A stretch of 64,000 nucleotides of DNA, from the NCBI GenBank assembly GCA_030685065.1, contig JAUXQH010000142.1:1-64000 (forward strand), in the 5' to 3' direction. Both the position numbers and the translations under genes were made by a program. The DNA is from Pseudomonadota bacterium (lineage in GTDB: Bacteria > Myxococcota_A > UBA796 > SXON01). Of this stretch, positions 40,482 through 49,785 are shown piece after piece. Position 1 is the first letter of the stretch, and the number at the start of each line of letters is the position of its first letter. The notes beneath the pieces are model-generated. The model was not told the origin of the DNA, searched no databases, and saw only the letters and a list, made by a program, of their open reading frames with translations.

Positions 40482-43457
40482 TCAGCCCCGCGTGAGCGCG
40501 AGCGCCAGGTTCACGCTCATCGCTCCGTGGGGCCAGTCGCGCCGGTATCCGACGAGGCGATCCGCTTCCTTCTGCACGCGCGCGACCCAGTCGCCGGGAG
40601 GCAGGCGGCCGGCGCTCGCGAGGAGACCGATCACCTCGACGCTCACGTCGGATCGATCGAGGTCGTCGACCTCCGCGAGCAGGTCCGCCGGCGAGCCGGC
40701 GCCGCCGCACGCCACCTGAAGGGCGAGCGCGCACGCGGTCCCCGGGCGCTGCGAGGCCGACGCGAAGGCGCCCGCGGCCCGCTCGGCCAGCGCCGCCCCC
40801 CGATCGAGGCGGCCGGCTCGCCACGCCACGCGGGCCTCGGTCAACACCAGCAGCCCCGTCAGCGAGCCGACGCCGAGCTGCTCCGCGGCCTCCACGAGCT
40901 CCTCGTCGACCTCCCCCCCCGCGCCCGTTCGCTCCGCGACGACCCGCAGCAGCCACTCGCCCCGCGCCTCGTGCAGCGGCATGCGTCGCGACGCGGCGGA
41001 CTCCCGGATCTCGTGCCCGAGCGCGGTCACGCGATCGACCTCGGCCTCTTCCAGGTACACCGTCGCGGCGCGGTAGAGGAACGCGAGCCGCTCCCCGACC
41101 GCGGGCGAGAGGCGGGCGGCGCGCTCGGCCAGCTCCGCGGAGGCCGCGAACTCGGCGCGCGCATAGAGGAAGTCGGCGCGCCAGCCGAGGGCCCGCGCGT
41201 GCACCTCCGGCTCGGCCGTCGCTTCGGCCCACCGCTCCGCCTCGACCAACGCCGCCTCCCAGGCGACGGTGCCCCTCAACGCGGCGGCCGCGATCAACAT
41301 CCCGACGCGGAGGACCTCGACGGCGGGGTCCGCGTGGGGTGCCAGGGCGCCGACGGCCCGGAGGGTCGCCTTGCTCGGCTGGAGGGCGGGGTGGGCGTCG
41401 AGGATCGCGGACACCCGTGCGTCCGAGCCGATGCGGCCCGCGACGTGACGGGCGCGGCGCAACACGTCCACGCCGCCGTCCGCCCAGGCCGCCCGCACCA
41501 GCGCCGCCCCCAACGCGGGCCGGCCCTCCTCGCGCCCGTTGCCGAGCCCACCCGCGTACGCCTCGTCCAGGAGCCCGATCGCGGCCGCCGCGCGCCCCTC
41601 TCCCAGGAGGGCCCGGGCCGCGCTCGGCGCCTCCTCGCCCACCTCTCGCTTGCGCCCCGCCGCGAGCAGGTGGGCGAGCCTCCCCGGGGAGCCCACGGGG
41701 AGCGCGTCGGCCAGCGCCGCGTGGATCGCGTGGCGCCGGTCGTCGCTGCCGTTGTCGCCGTAGCGAGGTGGCACCAGCGGAACGAGCGCGCCGGCCTCGC
41801 CACGGTGGACGGCGCCAGAGCCCTCCAGCGCCTCGACCTGTAGCTCGACGGCCCAGGTGGGCTCGGCACGCGCGCGGGAGAGCAGGTCCACGGTCGCGAC
41901 GGGGCCGGCGAGCTGCATCCACAGAAGCAGCTCGTCGAGCGCCTCGTCCCTGTTCGCGAGCTCGCCCAACCCGACGGGGGGCACGGCCCCGGCCTCGATG
42001 CGCTCCAGGTCGGGGCGGGTCACCCGGAGCCGGCCGCCCTCCCACGCGGCCAGCCCACGCGCCGTCCACCCGTCCAGCTCGGCGACGACCGCCGCGGGCA
42101 GTCCTCCGGTGCGGCGCCACAGCAGGGCCGCCGCGTCCGTCGGGAGGTGGAACAGGCGCTCCGGCCCCACGAAGAGCGCCCGGAGCGCGACGGCGGACAG
42201 CGGCGCGAGCCGTACTTCGGCCTCCCCCGAGGGGTCTACGCTCACCAGCCAGGGGACGCGGTCGCTCTCCCGATCCAGGAGCGCGCGGCTCCATCGATCC
42301 GGCCCGAGCGGCCCGTCGGCGACGAGCAGGATGCGCGCGGCGTGGAGCCCGGCGAGGCCCTCGCGCACGGCCGACTCGACATCATCGCCCGGGAACAGCG
42401 GCCGGAGGCTCTCGTACGGGCGCTTCTCGTCCGGCACGTGCCACACCGCCCACCCCTCGCCGGCGAGCGTGTGCGCCACCTCAGCGAGCAGGCGCGTACG
42501 ACCGGAGCCGCGTCCCCCCGCCACGCGCACGCGGGCACCGGCGCGCAAGCCGGCGATCGCTCGCCCCACCTCGTCGTGTCGGCCGATGAGGGGGAGCGCA
42601 CCCGCCCGCTGCCCCACCCCGTGGAGGAGCCGCCGTGCCGCCTCGGCGGTGGGTGGCCTGCGAACCGGCTCGAGGGCGAGCAGGGCGTCGATGCACGCCG
42701 CCGCGGCCTCGGGGAGCCCCGGCAGGTGGGCCCGGATCGGGTCGGCCGGGGTCGAGGCGCGGCGGCGCAGGACCTCGTGCAGGTCGGCGCTGGCGTGCGG
42801 GACGCTCCCGGTCAGGGCCTGGTGGATCAGCACGCCGACGGCGTAGAGATCGGAGCGGGCGTCCGCGCGGCGGCCGCGGCACTGCTCGGGGGACATGTAC
42901 CGGGGCGTGCCCAGGAGCGCGCCCGTGCGCGTGATCGTAGAGCCCCCGGCCACGCCGCGGGCCAGGCCCAGGTCGAGGATGGTGGGGGCGCCCGCGCCGT
43001 CCACCAGCACGTTGCTGGGCTTCAGATCGCGGTGGACGAGGCCCGCGCCGTGCAGGCGCCCCAGCGCGAGCAGGAACGCGTCGACCCGCGGGGCGAGCCA
43101 CGTCCAGTCTACCGGACCAGGTCGACCCGGGAAGGGCTCGCCGACGGCGATCTCCATCGACATCCAGGCCCACGCGCCCACGCTCCCGGCGTCGAGGAGG
43201 CGGACCACCCCCGGGAGATCGACGTGGCGCAGCGCGGCGACCTCCCGCGCCACCCGCCGTCGGTCCGAGGGCCCCACCTCTACGACCTTGACCGCGACCT
43301 CCCTGTCGAGGGCGGTGTCCCGCGCCCGCCACACCTCGCCGAACGCCCCGCTGCCGAGGCGCGTGAGCAGGGTGAACCGCTCGGGGAGCGCGCGGCGCGC
43401 CGCGGCCTGCGGGGCCTCGCTCTCCTGGGTCGGGGGCGGTGCGGATTCAGGTGCCAT
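40482..43457 (-). CDS. Ser/Thr protein kinase fused to a P-loop ATPase and helical repeats
   Basis: Cytoplasmic multidomain protein, 991 residues, start chosen at ATG 43457. The kinase domain (about 25-290) is intact: GSGAFGEVWRARD (Gly loop), VAVKVVEV (Lys), VHRDLKPSNVLVD (catalytic loop), LDLGLARG (DLG in place of DFG, common in bacteria), GTPRYMSPEQC. Next is an AAA/STAND-like ATPase segment with RVAGGRGSGRTRLLAEVAH, a Walker A where the usual Lys is Arg (GRT), and RILLVADGPL as Walker B-like; the rest is alpha-helical TPR-like repeats (about 600-991). The layout matches PknB-like kinases fused to a transcriptional-regulator-type ATPase seen in Myxococcota. The Walker A Arg suggests weak or lost ATP hydrolysis. 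Confidence 0.9.
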   Translation of the reverse strand: MAPESAPPPTQESEAPQAAARRALPERFTLLTRLGSGAFGEVWRARDTALDREVAVKVVEVGPSDRRRVAREVAALRHVDLPGVVRLLDAGSVGAWAWMSMEIAVGEPFPGRPGPVDWTWLAPRVDAFLLALGRLHGAGLVHRDLKPSNVLVDGAGAPTILDLGLARGVAGGSTITRTGALLGTPRYMSPEQCRGRRADARSDLYAVGVLIHQALTGSVPHASADLHEVLRRRASTPADPIRAHLPGLPEAAAACIDALLALEPVRRPPTAEAARRLLHGVGQRAGALPLIGRHDEVGRAIAGLRAGARVRVAGGRGSGRTRLLAEVAHTLAGEGWAVWHVPDEKRPYESLRPLFPGDDVESAVREGLAGLHAARILLVADGPLGPDRWSRALLDRESDRVPWLVSVDPSGEAEVRLAPLSAVALRALFVGPERLFHLPTDAAALLWRRTGGLPAAVVAELDGWTARGLAAWEGGRLRVTRPDLERIEAGAVPPVGLGELANRDEALDELLLWMQLAGPVATVDLLSRARAEPTWAVELQVEALEGSGAVHRGEAGALVPLVPPRYGDNGSDDRRHAIHAALADALPVGSPGRLAHLLAAGRKREVGEEAPSAARALLGEGRAAAAIGLLDEAYAGGLGNGREEGRPALGAALVRAAWADGGVDVLRRARHVAGRIGSDARVSAILDAHPALQPSKATLRAVGALAPHADPAVEVLRVGMLIAAAALRGTVAWEAALVEAERWAEATAEPEVHARALGWRADFLYARAEFAASAELAERAARLSPAVGERLAFLYRAATVYLEEAEVDRVTALGHEIRESAASRRMPLHEARGEWLLRVVAERTGAGGEVDEELVEAAEQLGVGSLTGLLVLTEARVAWRAGRLDRGAALAERAAGAFASASQRPGTACALALQVACGGAGSPADLLAEVDDLDRSDVSVEVIGLLASAGRLPPGDWVARVQKEADRLVGYRRDWPHGAMSVNLALALTRG

Positions 43458-43469
43458 CGGGTGCGCGCG

Positions 43470-43475
43470 ACGGTA
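43470..43475 (-). promoter_or_regulatory. candidate extended -10 element (GTGCTACCGT) of the kinase gene
   Basis: Minus-strand TACCGT preceded by GTGC, 12 bases before ATG 43457. No clear -35. Confidence 0.4.
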
Positions 43476-43560
43476 GCACGAGCCGGGTTTTGGGGGTTGC
43501 GGAGGGCGCGGTTGGCGAGGGTGCCGTCGGCATACGATTTGTGCTATCAATCGGGGATCC

Positions 43561-43565
43561 GGAGG
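43561..43565 (+). promoter_or_regulatory. ribosome binding site GGAGG fixing the TTG start at 43571
   Basis: GGAGG five bases before TTG 43571. It decides for the TTG over upstream in-frame starts, which give an implausible Gly/Arg/Ala leader. Confidence 0.6.
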
Positions 43566-43570
43566 TAGCC

Positions 43571-44398
43571 TTGGATCCGACCGACAGCCCGCGCCGCGCC
43601 CACGATGAGATCGATGTCTCGAAGCCAGAGAGGGCCCCGCTCATCGCGGACGGGGTGGTCGTGGTTCGGCGGCCGTTCTCTCCCACTGTGCTCGCGGTGG
43701 CCTCGGCCCACACCGACGCTGTCACGGGGGAGACGACCGAACAGTGGTTCCTGTTCGGCGGCGCCTTCGCGAACGTCTCCCTGGACGATTGGGGGACCAT
43801 CGACACGGGCGCCTGGCCGAACCGATTGCCGTTCACGACCTCGGACGCACCCACCGACTCGTCCGATCTGGTCGTGTCGATGTTGGCCGAGGCGGAGCCG
43901 ACTCCGGGCGCGTTCTTCACGGCGATGAAACGGCACCTTGCCGGCGGGGAAACACAGTACCCGGCGGGCTACGCGATCGCCCGCTTCACGAGAGGGCAGG
44001 TGGCGGCGCACAAGTCTGAGGTCGGCACCGACGTCGGCCCGGTCTTCCTCGAGCGCATGTTCAAAGTCGGAACGCTAAGCGCCGAATCTCGCGCCCACTT
44101 CTGTGCGAACCAGCTGGTGGTCCAGTATCCCCCGGCCAAGGGAGCGTGGATCCGGTCCCGTGTCCATCGGGCGATCTGGCGCGCGGACAAGTTCAAGTTC
44201 CCTCCCGAGCAGAGCGGAAACTCCGACGCCATCATGTCAGAAGCCGCGATCGACACGCCCGCCAAGTGGTGGGCCGACCGAAAAGTCCAGCTCGACCCGA
44301 ACGGCCTGAAGTCCGCCGAGCTCTGGTGGACGAAGTTCACGACCTACGAGTACCGGTTCACCGATTGGGCCATGCACAACGCCCCCCCGAATCCGTAG
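43571..44398 (+). CDS. protein of unknown function
   Basis: 275 residues from TTG 43571. No family recognised. The sequence looks like a soluble globular protein: VVVVRRPFSPTVLAVASAH, WFLFGGAFANVSLDDWG, and an aromatic-rich C-terminus (TTYEYRFTDWAMHNAP). Trp, Lys and Asn are more frequent than in neighbouring genes, and the codon third positions look less GC-extreme by eye, so recent acquisition is possible. It stands alone between the divergent kinase gene and a convergent lipoprotein. No signal or membrane helix. Confidence 0.7.
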   Translation: MDPTDSPRRAHDEIDVSKPERAPLIADGVVVVRRPFSPTVLAVASAHTDAVTGETTEQWFLFGGAFANVSLDDWGTIDTGAWPNRLPFTTSDAPTDSSDLVVSMLAEAEPTPGAFFTAMKRHLAGGETQYPAGYAIARFTRGQVAAHKSEVGTDVGPVFLERMFKVGTLSAESRAHFCANQLVVQYPPAKGAWIRSRVHRAIWRADKFKFPPEQSGNSDAIMSEAAIDTPAKWWADRKVQLDPNGLKSAELWWTKFTTYEYRFTDWAMHNAPPNP

Positions 44399-44405
44399 CG
44401 CGAGA

Positions 44406-44420
44406 GCCCGGGGTGCGGGC
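44406..44420. terminator. small hairpin between convergent genes
   Basis: GCCCG-GGGTG-CGGGC, a 5-bp stem with a 5-base loop in the 30-base gap between two convergent genes. No U-tract; weak. Confidence 0.3.
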
Positions 44421-44428
44421 CCGACCCG

Positions 44429-46645
44429 TCAGGGAAACAATCCATCCAGGAACGCCAGAGTAGCCGCCCCGTGGTCGTCGTAGATCGCATGGTCGGCTGC
44501 CATGACCTCGATCTCGGCGGCCACCTGGGCCTCTTGTGTGGGGGTCAGGCCGAGCCCGCCGAGGCCGGCCGAGGCCTGTTCTCCCCTCACGAGCCAGGCT
44601 CCCTCCGCGTCGACGGAGCTCGCGGCCCGGAGCGCCGCGGCGATGGTCGCCGACAGCGTGCCGTCGATGCCGGTCACCCGGGTGAAGCGCTCGTCGTACA
44701 GGGGGGTTGCCGCGTGGATGTGGGCTTCCGCCGTCACGCCGCGCGCCTCGAGGGCCGCCGCGTTGGCCTCGGCGTCGTCCCCGCCTTCCGGATAGGTCGA
44801 GTCCCGCTCGGCCATGAACCAGGCGGTGGGCACCGACGTGGACTCGACGAAGTAGCGTCGGCCGGGCGCACAATAGGCCACCACCGCGTCGGCCGGGAGG
44901 GAAACACCCAGGCTGTGCGCGAACTCGCCGCCGCTCCCCACTCCCCATGCGATGACCGGCACGTCCCAATACGCGAGCTCGGCGAGCAGCTCGCGGGTGG
45001 CGGCGAGGTCGAGCGTCTCGTCATCCGTGGAGTCGCTCCAGCCGCCCGTACCGGCGATGGCCGCGATGTCCGAGTCCATCGCCACGATGCCGTAGCCGGC
45101 GGCGTACAGGCGCCGCGCGATGGCCGACGGGGCGTTCTCCAGGATCTCGGTGTGGTCGTGCAGCGCGGAGTGGAAGAACAACACGATGCCACGCGGGCGG
45201 GCCGGGATCGCCGCGAGCACCGAGCGATCCGTGCCCGCGAAGGTGTAGGTGGTCCCCACCAAGGGCAGGCCCGCGCTCGCCGTGGCGGGCGTGAGGGTGA
45301 CGTTGCCCGCCGGCATCCGGAAGCTGCTGTTCCACTCGTCCGGATCCGTCAGCGCGCCGCCGGACCACCCGGTCAGGAGCTCCGTCTGCGGGTCGACGTC
45401 GGCCCAGACATGCACGAGCTCGCCGGCGCGGTAGGAGCCGTCGCCGAAGCCGTCCGTCACCGTGAGGGTGTACAGCGCGCCGTCCGTATCCGTATCCGTA
45501 TCGGTGTCGGCGTCCGTATCGGTGTCGGCGTCGCCCTCGTAGGGCCCACCGAACATCCCGATGTCGCTCCGGGTGCCGTCGCGGTCCGTCAACGTCGCGT
45601 CGCCGGAGTCGATCGCGGGAGACCCGGATCGGAGCGTGAAGTCCCCGGCGCCGGCATCGGTGAAGAGGGGATCCACGTACAGGTTCCCCGTCCCGGTCAC
45701 CTCGGACGCGTAGTCCGCGCCGTTGTCCCAGAAGAGGGAGTAGCTGGCCGCCATGGCGTAGAGGTTTCCGGCGTCGCAGCCCGCGACGATGTTGTTCCGG
45801 AAGTCGACCCCGTCCAATTCGAGCGTTCGGCCGCCGTACGCATCGTCGTCGTCGATGTTGTAGAACACGTTGCCCTGGATGCGGAGCACGCCGGCCCCGT
45901 TCGACGTGAGCTCGAACGCCGTCTGTGCCGTGCTGATGCGCACGTCCGAGAACAGGTTGTTGGTCATCAGCAGGTTGTCGAGATCGGGGGTGGCCACGAC
46001 CGTCTGGTGCTGCCCCCCCGTCACGATGTTGTGCTGGACGTCGGCGTTGATCCCCTCGACGAGGTACCACAGGTAGTCCGTCGTGTTGTCCTCCCACACG
46101 ACATCGCTCATCGCGAGGAAGTTCTCGTCGAACAGCACCGTGAACGGGCCGGTGGTGCCGGTCACCCGGCAGTCGGCGACGGTCAGATCGCCCTCGTGCA
46201 CGGAGAAGGCGGCTCCCTCCGGATAGTACGGGTCGTCGAGCGCGGTCCCCGTGACGTGGAACCCGGTGAGGGACAGGGTGCCGTTGTCGACGATGACGGC
46301 CGGGTCCCGCCCGCCGTCGATGGTGGTGGCGTCCGGGCCGCCGGTCGAGGTGACGGACACCTCGGCGCTCCACGGCACGTGGATTGAACCGTAGGTTCCC
46401 GGGCAGACGCTGATCGCGTCCCCGGGCGAGCTGGCGTCGATCGCGTCCTGGATCTCGGCGTACTCCGTCGAGCCGTCGCTACACACCTCGAGGTCGGCCC
46501 TGACCGGCGGGGCCGGGTCGGTGTCCGTGTCGGTGTCGGTGTCGACATCCGTGTCGGCATCGGCATCCGTGTCGGAGTGGGTGCCGCTATCCGACTTGTC
46601 GGTGCCGGAGGGGCGGCAGGCGAGCAACAACGTCAGGAGGAGCAC
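44429..46645 (-). CDS. lipoprotein with beta-helix and alpha/beta hydrolase domains
   Basis: 738 residues. Signal MLLLTLLLACRPSG, Cys at 10, GTG start; then a Asp/Thr spacer of repeated DTD units. Residues about 50-345 are a right-handed parallel beta-helix (pectin-lyase-like) with repeats such as TTIDGGRDPAVIVDN, LSLTGFHVTGTALDD and LYVDPLFTDAGAGDF-type ends. A second DTD spacer and a small beta-domain follow, then residues about 465-738 form an alpha/beta hydrolase: IVLFFHSALHDHTE (oxyanion loop) and VIAWGVGSGGEFAHSLG (GxGSGG-type elbow with Ser), later HIHAATPLYDERF with a candidate His. The two catalytic-scale modules on one lipid anchor are uncommon. Substrate unknown; a polysaccharide ester is plausible. 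Confidence 0.75.
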   Translation of the reverse strand: MLLLTLLLACRPSGTDKSDSGTHSDTDADADTDVDTDTDTDTDPAPPVRADLEVCSDGSTEYAEIQDAIDASSPGDAISVCPGTYGSIHVPWSAEVSVTSTGGPDATTIDGGRDPAVIVDNGTLSLTGFHVTGTALDDPYYPEGAAFSVHEGDLTVADCRVTGTTGPFTVLFDENFLAMSDVVWEDNTTDYLWYLVEGINADVQHNIVTGGQHQTVVATPDLDNLLMTNNLFSDVRISTAQTAFELTSNGAGVLRIQGNVFYNIDDDDAYGGRTLELDGVDFRNNIVAGCDAGNLYAMAASYSLFWDNGADYASEVTGTGNLYVDPLFTDAGAGDFTLRSGSPAIDSGDATLTDRDGTRSDIGMFGGPYEGDADTDTDADTDTDTDTDGALYTLTVTDGFGDGSYRAGELVHVWADVDPQTELLTGWSGGALTDPDEWNSSFRMPAGNVTLTPATASAGLPLVGTTYTFAGTDRSVLAAIPARPRGIVLFFHSALHDHTEILENAPSAIARRLYAAGYGIVAMDSDIAAIAGTGGWSDSTDDETLDLAATRELLAELAYWDVPVIAWGVGSGGEFAHSLGVSLPADAVVAYCAPGRRYFVESTSVPTAWFMAERDSTYPEGGDDAEANAAALEARGVTAEAHIHAATPLYDERFTRVTGIDGTLSATIAAALRAASSVDAEGAWLVRGEQASAGLGGLGLTPTQEAQVAAEIEVMAADHAIYDDHGAATLAFLDGLFP

Positions 46646-46652
46646 GGGAACC

Positions 46653-47141
46653 TTAGAGGTGCGCCGAGAGCTCGGCCCACTCGCGGTCCAGCCGCTCCTT
46701 CGTCGCGTCCCAGGTGGCCGCCGACTCGTTCTCGAGGGTCTCGTAATCCCGGGCGAACGCGTCGCGGTGGGTGCGGATGGCCAGGAGCTTCGCGTCCAGA
46801 TCCGCCTTCTCGTTCCCGTTGGCCGTCTTGGCCTTCGCGTCGAGATCCGCCACCTTCTTGTCGAACTCGACGAGCTTGATCGTCATGGCGTGACGGTAGT
46901 CTTCGCGCAGGGTCTTGAAGTCCGCCCGCTCGCCCGCGATCGTCTTGTCCGCTTCGGCCTGGGCTGTCCGAATCTCCTGGTCCGCCTTGGCGTTGGCGTC
47001 CTCGATCTTGACGTTCGCCTCGCTCTGCGCCTTGTTGGCGCTTCGTTGCATGTCCGAGGCCTCGTCTCCGCAGGCCGTGGTGAGCATCAACGAGAGGAGG
47101 GAAGCCGCGAGGAGGGAAGAACGAATCAGTTTTTGAGTCAT
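46653..47141 (-). CDS. coiled-coil lipoprotein
   Basis: 162 residues. Lipoprotein signal MTQKLIRSSLLAASLLSLML then TTACGDE, with lipobox-like LTTAC and Cys at about 24. The mature part is one long helix rich in Ala, Lys and Glu (QSEANVKIEDANAKADQE, ADLDAKAKTANGNEKADLD), predicted coiled-coil, with no catalytic motif. It resembles small envelope lipoproteins of the YgiW/Lpp type only in general form. It lies 7 bases upstream of the beta-helix/hydrolase lipoprotein and is probably its operon partner. It has a lower GC look than neighbours because of Lys and Asn. Confidence 0.8.
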   Translation of the reverse strand: MTQKLIRSSLLAASLLSLMLTTACGDEASDMQRSANKAQSEANVKIEDANAKADQEIRTAQAEADKTIAGERADFKTLREDYRHAMTIKLVEFDKKVADLDAKAKTANGNEKADLDAKLLAIRTHRDAFARDYETLENESAATWDATKERLDREWAELSAHL

Positions 47142-47359
47142 CAGTGGGCGTCCGGGACTTGGGTGTCTGAGGGTTCTGGTCTGGCTCGCCTGCCATACTT
47201 CTCAGCGCGCCCCGGTTCACGGCCGCGCGACACAGGATGCGCATCGTTGACGCGCCGAGATGGAGCGGCGCAATTGTTACACGGGGATACGGAACGTGGA
47301 GGAGGGGGGGTGTAGGTTCTCGTTCGCGTCGTCACGCCCCCTCATCCGGAGCCTTCCCC

Positions 47360-47569
47360 ATGAAAGTCCTCGGCATCGTCTTCATCGTTCTCGGCGTTCT
47401 CGCTCTCCTCTACGGCGGGATCAGCGTCGTCTACCCCGACAAGGTGGCCGAGATCGGTCCGATCTCCCTCACCGTGAAAAAGAAGGAGTCCTTCCCCCTC
47501 TCTCCGGTGATCGGCGTGATCGCGATCGCCTGCGGGGGCGGGCTTCTCCTGGTGGGTCGCAAGACGTAG
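47360..47569 (+). CDS. small two-helix membrane protein, DUF3185-like
   Basis: 69 residues. Two membrane helices, MKVLGIVFIVLGVLALLYGG and PVIGVIAIACGGGLLLVG, separated by a short basic loop (TVKKKES). The pattern resembles DUF3185 or similar tiny inner-membrane proteins. The ATG at 47360 is preferred over upstream starts because the upstream residues are a His/Arg-rich non-membrane stretch. A TAGGTT -10-like hexamer lies at 47313. Function unknown. Confidence 0.7.
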   Translation: MKVLGIVFIVLGVLALLYGGISVVYPDKVAEIGPISLTVKKKESFPLSPVIGVIAIACGGGLLLVGRKT

Positions 47570-47580
47570 ACCGCCCGCAC

Positions 47581-49785
47581 TCACCCCACGAGCGCCGCGA
47601 TCGGCATCACGCGGAGACGCTTGCCCGTCGCCGCGAACACGGCATTACACACCGCCCCGGGCACCGGCGGGAGCCCGGGCTCCCCGACGCCGCCGGGCGG
47701 CTCGGTGGAGGGGACGATGTGGACGTCGACCGTGGGCGCGTCCGCCGGGCCGAGGATCGGGTAGGTGTGGAAGTTGCGCTCCTGGGAGGCGGCGTCCTTC
47801 AGCGAGATGCGCTCGTGGAGCGTCATGGAGAGGCCCATGATGGTGGCGCCCATCACCTGCGCCTTCACGGTGTCCGGGTGGACCACCTTGCCGCAATCGA
47901 TTGCGGCGGTGACACGGTGCACACGCACGGCCCCGTCCGTCACGGTGACATCGGCCACCTGCGCCACGATGCTGCCGAAGCTCTCGAACAAGGCCACGCC
48001 GCGGTGTTGCCCCGCCGGTACGGCCCCGGCCTGGGCAACTGCCAGATCCAATACTGCCAGGAAGCGTGGGTTGTGCGCGAGGAGCTCGCGGCGGAGCTCG
48101 ATCGGGTCCCTTCCCAGGGCGTGCGCGCACTCGTCGAGAAAACACTCCCGGAAGAAGCCGTTGAAGCTCCCGTGGACGGATCGCCACCAACCCACGGTGA
48201 CCGGCAGGTCGACCCGCGCGTAGTCCACCTGGATCGAGGGGAAGTGGTACGGGCCGTCCGCCAGGCCCTCGACCGCCACCATCGCGCCCATCTTGCCGTT
48301 GGCGAGGAACCCCGGCACGAACCGCGCGAGGATGCTCTGCGCCGCTACGGTCACGTGGAGATGTTGGATCGTTCCTTTGCCGGAGGCGTCGGGCCCGAGC
48401 ACCGCGCGGAGGTCGCAACGCGCCGCCGGCCGGAGGGCGCCGCGCGCAAACGTCGCCTCGCGCGTCCAGATCAGCTTCACGGGCTTGTCGATCGCCATCG
48501 CGGCCTGGAGCGCGACGCGCGGGGCGTCGAACTCGCTGCGCCGCCCGTAGCCGCCGCCGAGGAACGTGGTGTGCACGAACACCTGGTCCTTCGGGACCTT
48601 CGTGAGCTTGCTGGCCTTGCTCCTCAGCATCTCCTGGATCTGGGTGCCGGTCCAGATGTCCACCCGGTCGGCGGTCACCCGGGCGGCCGCGGAGAGCGGC
48701 TCCATCGTGGCATGCTCGAGGTAGGGCGCGGAGTACGTGGCCTCGAGGGTGGTGGTCCCCGCCGGCGGAGGGTCGCTCGGCTTGCCCTCGCGCTGGATGA
48801 CCTTCCCGCCCGCGGCGATCGCGCTCGCCAGCGCGGCCTCCACCGCGGCGTCGTCGATCCCCGCGCCCGCGCCTGGATCCCACTCGATCTTCAAGGCGTC
48901 AGCTGCCTTCTTCGCCTGCCAGAAGTGCTCGGCGAGCACCACCACCTCCTCGTCGAAGGTGAGAATGTCGATGACGCCGGGCATGCCGCGGGCCTTTGTG
49001 TCATCCACCTTGCCGACGCGGCCCCCGTAGTGGGGGCAGGGCACCACGGTGCCGATGACCATGCCCTCGAGCTTCACGTCCACCCCGAAGACCGCGCTGC
49101 CATCGATCTTGGAGGGCAGGTCGAGCCGGGAGGGGGAGGTGCCGATCAGCGTGTACGAGGCCGGGTCCTTGAGCTGGAGCTTCTTCGGAGGCTTCCGCAG
49201 CGCGGCGCCGGCCGCGAGGCTGCCGTACGAGGCGCGCTTGTCGCCGTGGATCACGGCGCCCGCCTGGGTGGTGCACGCCGCGGCGTCCACCTTCCAGATC
49301 GCGGCGGCCTCGGCCACGAGCATCGCGCGGGCCGCGGCGCCGGCCTCGGTGAGCGCCGGCCAGTAGCCGCGAACCGAATTCGACCCACCGGTGAGCTGGC
49401 TCTCCATCCCGAGGAACCCGAGCGGCCGCCCGTAGTCCGGGTGCGCCGGCGCGGACTCCGCGTGCACGTCTTTCCAGTCGCAGTCGAGCTCTTCGGCGAG
49501 GATCATCGGCAGCGACGTGTACACGCCCTGGCCCATCTCGGCCGCGGGCATGCGCAGGGTCACCACGCCGTTCGGCGCGATGCGGATCCAGGCGTTGAGG
49601 TGGCTCGCGGTGCCCTCGGGCGGAATGTCGCCGAGGTCGACCGTGGGGTCGGGCGGCTCGAGCGCGCAGGCGAGGCCGGGGAGCGCGAACGCCACCACGA
49701 GCCCGCCGCCGAGCGCGCGCAAGGTGTCGCGCCGGCTGATGTTGAGGATCGGACCCGCGGGCGGGAGGTCGGGGAGGCGGCTCAT
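47581..49785 (-). CDS. molybdenum hydroxylase large subunit (xanthine dehydrogenase family, IorB-like), Tat-exported
   Basis: Molybdopterin-binding subunit of an aldehyde oxidoreductase/isoquinoline oxidoreductase-type enzyme, 734 residues. A twin-arginine signal is clear: [18 protein letters not shown] (about 14-31), so it is exported folded to the periplasm. Motifs: [16 protein letters not shown]-type [18 protein letters not shown], and near the end [17 protein letters not shown] with the catalytic Glu position. The internal duplication of the IorB type is seen in two halves (about 50-330 and 340-734). Its ATG overlaps the stop of the 2Fe-2S subunit. Substrate cannot be told. A third, FAD subunit is absent, as in Ior-type enzymes that pass electrons to cytochromes. 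Confidence 0.92.
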   Translation of the reverse strand: MSRLPDLPPAGPILNISRRDTLRALGGGLVVAFALPGLACALEPPDPTVDLGDIPPEGTASHLNAWIRIAPNGVVTLRMPAAEMGQGVYTSLPMILAEELDCDWKDVHAESAPAHPDYGRPLGFLGMESQLTGGSNSVRGYWPALTEAGAAARAMLVAEAAAIWKVDAAACTTQAGAVIHGDKRASYGSLAAGAALRKPPKKLQLKDPASYTLIGTSPSRLDLPSKIDGSAVFGVDVKLEGMVIGTVVPCPHYGGRVGKVDDTKARGMPGVIDILTFDEEVVVLAEHFWQAKKAADALKIEWDPGAGAGIDDAAVEAALASAIAAGGKVIQREGKPSDPPPAGTTTLEATYSAPYLEHATMEPLSAAARVTADRVDIWTGTQIQEMLRSKASKLTKVPKDQVFVHTTFLGGGYGRRSEFDAPRVALQAAMAIDKPVKLIWTREATFARGALRPAARCDLRAVLGPDASGKGTIQHLHVTVAAQSILARFVPGFLANGKMGAMVAVEGLADGPYHFPSIQVDYARVDLPVTVGWWRSVHGSFNGFFRECFLDECAHALGRDPIELRRELLAHNPRFLAVLDLAVAQAGAVPAGQHRGVALFESFGSIVAQVADVTVTDGAVRVHRVTAAIDCGKVVHPDTVKAQVMGATIMGLSMTLHERISLKDAASQERNFHTYPILGPADAPTVDVHIVPSTEPPGGVGEPGLPPVPGAVCNAVFAATGKRLRVMPIAALVG

